From assembly GCF_947500065.1 (NCBI RefSeq), contig NZ_CANMQT010000007.1, positions 62,001 through 126,000 on the forward strand: DNA of 64,000 bases, read 5' to 3'. The DNA comes from an uncultured Aquimarina sp. (GTDB lineage Bacteria; Bacteroidota; Bacteroidia; Flavobacteriales; Flavobacteriaceae). Shown in pieces: positions 63,315 through 64,000 of this stretch. The notes below the pieces were generated by a model, which saw only the letters and a program-made list of their open reading frames with translations, made no database searches and was not told the DNA's origin. A program made the position numbers and the translations under genes. Numbering within the stretch: the first letter of the stretch is position 1; every line of letters starts with the position of its first letter.

Positions 63315-64000
63315 ATGAATTATCGTTTAAACGAATATCTTAAAAAAAATACTGAGGCTGCACCACTTGCAGTCTTTCGTATTTTTTTTGGATTAATGAT
63401 GTTGATCAGTATTATTCGTTTTTGGAGTTATGGATGGATAGATAAATTATATGTTAAGCCTTCTTTTTTCTTCTCTTATTATGGTTTAGAATTTATTAAA
63501 CCATTAGGAAATTATACATATTTTATTTTTGCTTTATGTGGTATTTCGACCATATTCATTACGATAGGATATAAGTATAGAATAGCGATTGTAACATTTT
63601 TTCTAAGTTTTACTTATATAGAATTGATGGATAAGACTACCTATCTTAATCATTACTATTTTATTAGTGTCCTTAGTTTTTTACTTATTTTTTTACCGGC
63701 AAATGCCTACTATTCATTAGATGCTAAATTAAAAGGAACTTCTTTTCAGAAGATTCCAGCTTGGTCGATTGATGCGGTCAAATTATTATTAGGGATCGTT
63801 TATTTCTATGCAGGTTTGGCAAAACTCAACTCTGATTGGTTACAAAAAGCAATGCCTCTTAAAATTTGGCTACCTTCTAAATATGATACGCCCATAATAG
63901 GAGACATAATGCAGCAGGAATGGGTACATTATGTGTTTAGTTATACAGGAGTGATATACGATCTAGCGATTCCATTTTTATTGATATATAGAAAGACAAG
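63315..64000 (+). CDS. HTTM-domain membrane protein, C-terminus cut by window edge
   Basis: The visible 228 residues (686 nt) form five or more hydrophobic segments and match the HTTM (vitamin-K-dependent carboxylase-like) family: PLAVFRIFFGLMMLISIIRFW near the start and FYAGLAKLNSDWL. The gene runs off the end. It starts 16 nt after the imelysin stop and is the third gene of the operon. The gamma-carboxylase activity of the animal relatives is not known for bacterial members. Confidence 0.83.
   Translation, partial: MNYRLNEYLKKNTEAAPLAVFRIFFGLMMLISIIRFWSYGWIDKLYVKPSFFFSYYGLEFIKPLGNYTYFIFALCGISTIFITIGYKYRIAIVTFFLSFTYIELMDKTTYLNHYYFISVLSFLLIFLPANAYYSLDAKLKGTSFQKIPAWSIDAVKLLLGIVYFYAGLAKLNSDWLQKAMPLKIWLPSKYDTPIIGDIMQQEWVHYVFSYTGVIYDLAIPFLLIYRKT

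Overview
The window is AT-rich chromosomal DNA from a member of the Bacteroidetes, most likely a marine Flavobacteriaceae species; the overall look is Aquimarina-like, but that genus call is an inference. The evidence is a PorV/PorQ-family protein and a type IX secretion C-terminal domain, a DUF3276 PUR-family protein, leucine dehydrogenase, an elongated NusB, many lipoproteins with a Cys followed by Ser/Asp, an absence of obvious Shine-Dalgarno sites, and promoters of the TAnnTTTG type. No rRNA, tRNA, transposase, integrase or CRISPR array was seen.

Layout. 1-13.2 kb is core genome: lnt, a PorV-like protein, phosphatidylserine synthase, a lipoprotein/DUF3160/CapA run, lptB, a kdsD-tatC-CMD operon and recQ. 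13.2-23.8 kb is accessory: two small double-glycine (GG) leader peptides, an outer-membrane protein, two tandem lipoprotein plus TPR-CHAT protease cassettes, and a divergent ECF sigma/anti-sigma pair. 24-39.6 kb is mostly housekeeping (a two-domain prolyl isomerase, small enzymes, M14 peptidase, ABC exporter, leucine dehydrogenase, nusB, yajC, mscS, pepT). 39.7-48 kb is a heme/iron locus (HmuY, TonB receptor, DUF6607, ankyrin, DUF2271, PepSY-flavoreductase). 48-50.8 kb holds pyrD, a T9SS spondin-type protein and lysE. 50.8-60.6 kb is accessory again: a GG peptide with a LytTR regulator and a TPR histidine kinase inserted between lysE and an HMG-CoA lyase gene, two more GG peptides, and a second CHAT/lipoprotein/sigma/anti-sigma module. 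60.8-64 kb is a second iron-linked locus (DUF4856, imelysin, HTTM protein cut by the window edge).

The most interesting signal is a possible signalling network in the accessory DNA. Five GG-leader peptides share an almost fixed 25-residue leader and have cysteine-rich mature parts (4, 4, 4, 4 and 6 Cys). Four of them carry the same 21-24 bp imperfect palindrome 40-45 nt before the start codon. One of these sits next to a LytTR/histidine-kinase pair that appears to have been inserted, because a 72-bp piece of the lysE 3' end is duplicated on its far side. The other four peptides lie beside two copies of a module made of ECF sigma, membrane TPR anti-sigma, lipoprotein and a secreted, membrane-anchored CHAT (caspase-like) protease. 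The CHAT paralogues of the first module show a 290-bp near-identical tract around the catalytic His, which suggests gene conversion. That these parts work together is inferred from layout and shared sites only.

A second regulatory signal is a 23-bp imperfect palindrome (half-site AGTCTAAATAA) that occurs twice at each of the two iron-related promoter regions, placed over or next to the promoter elements.
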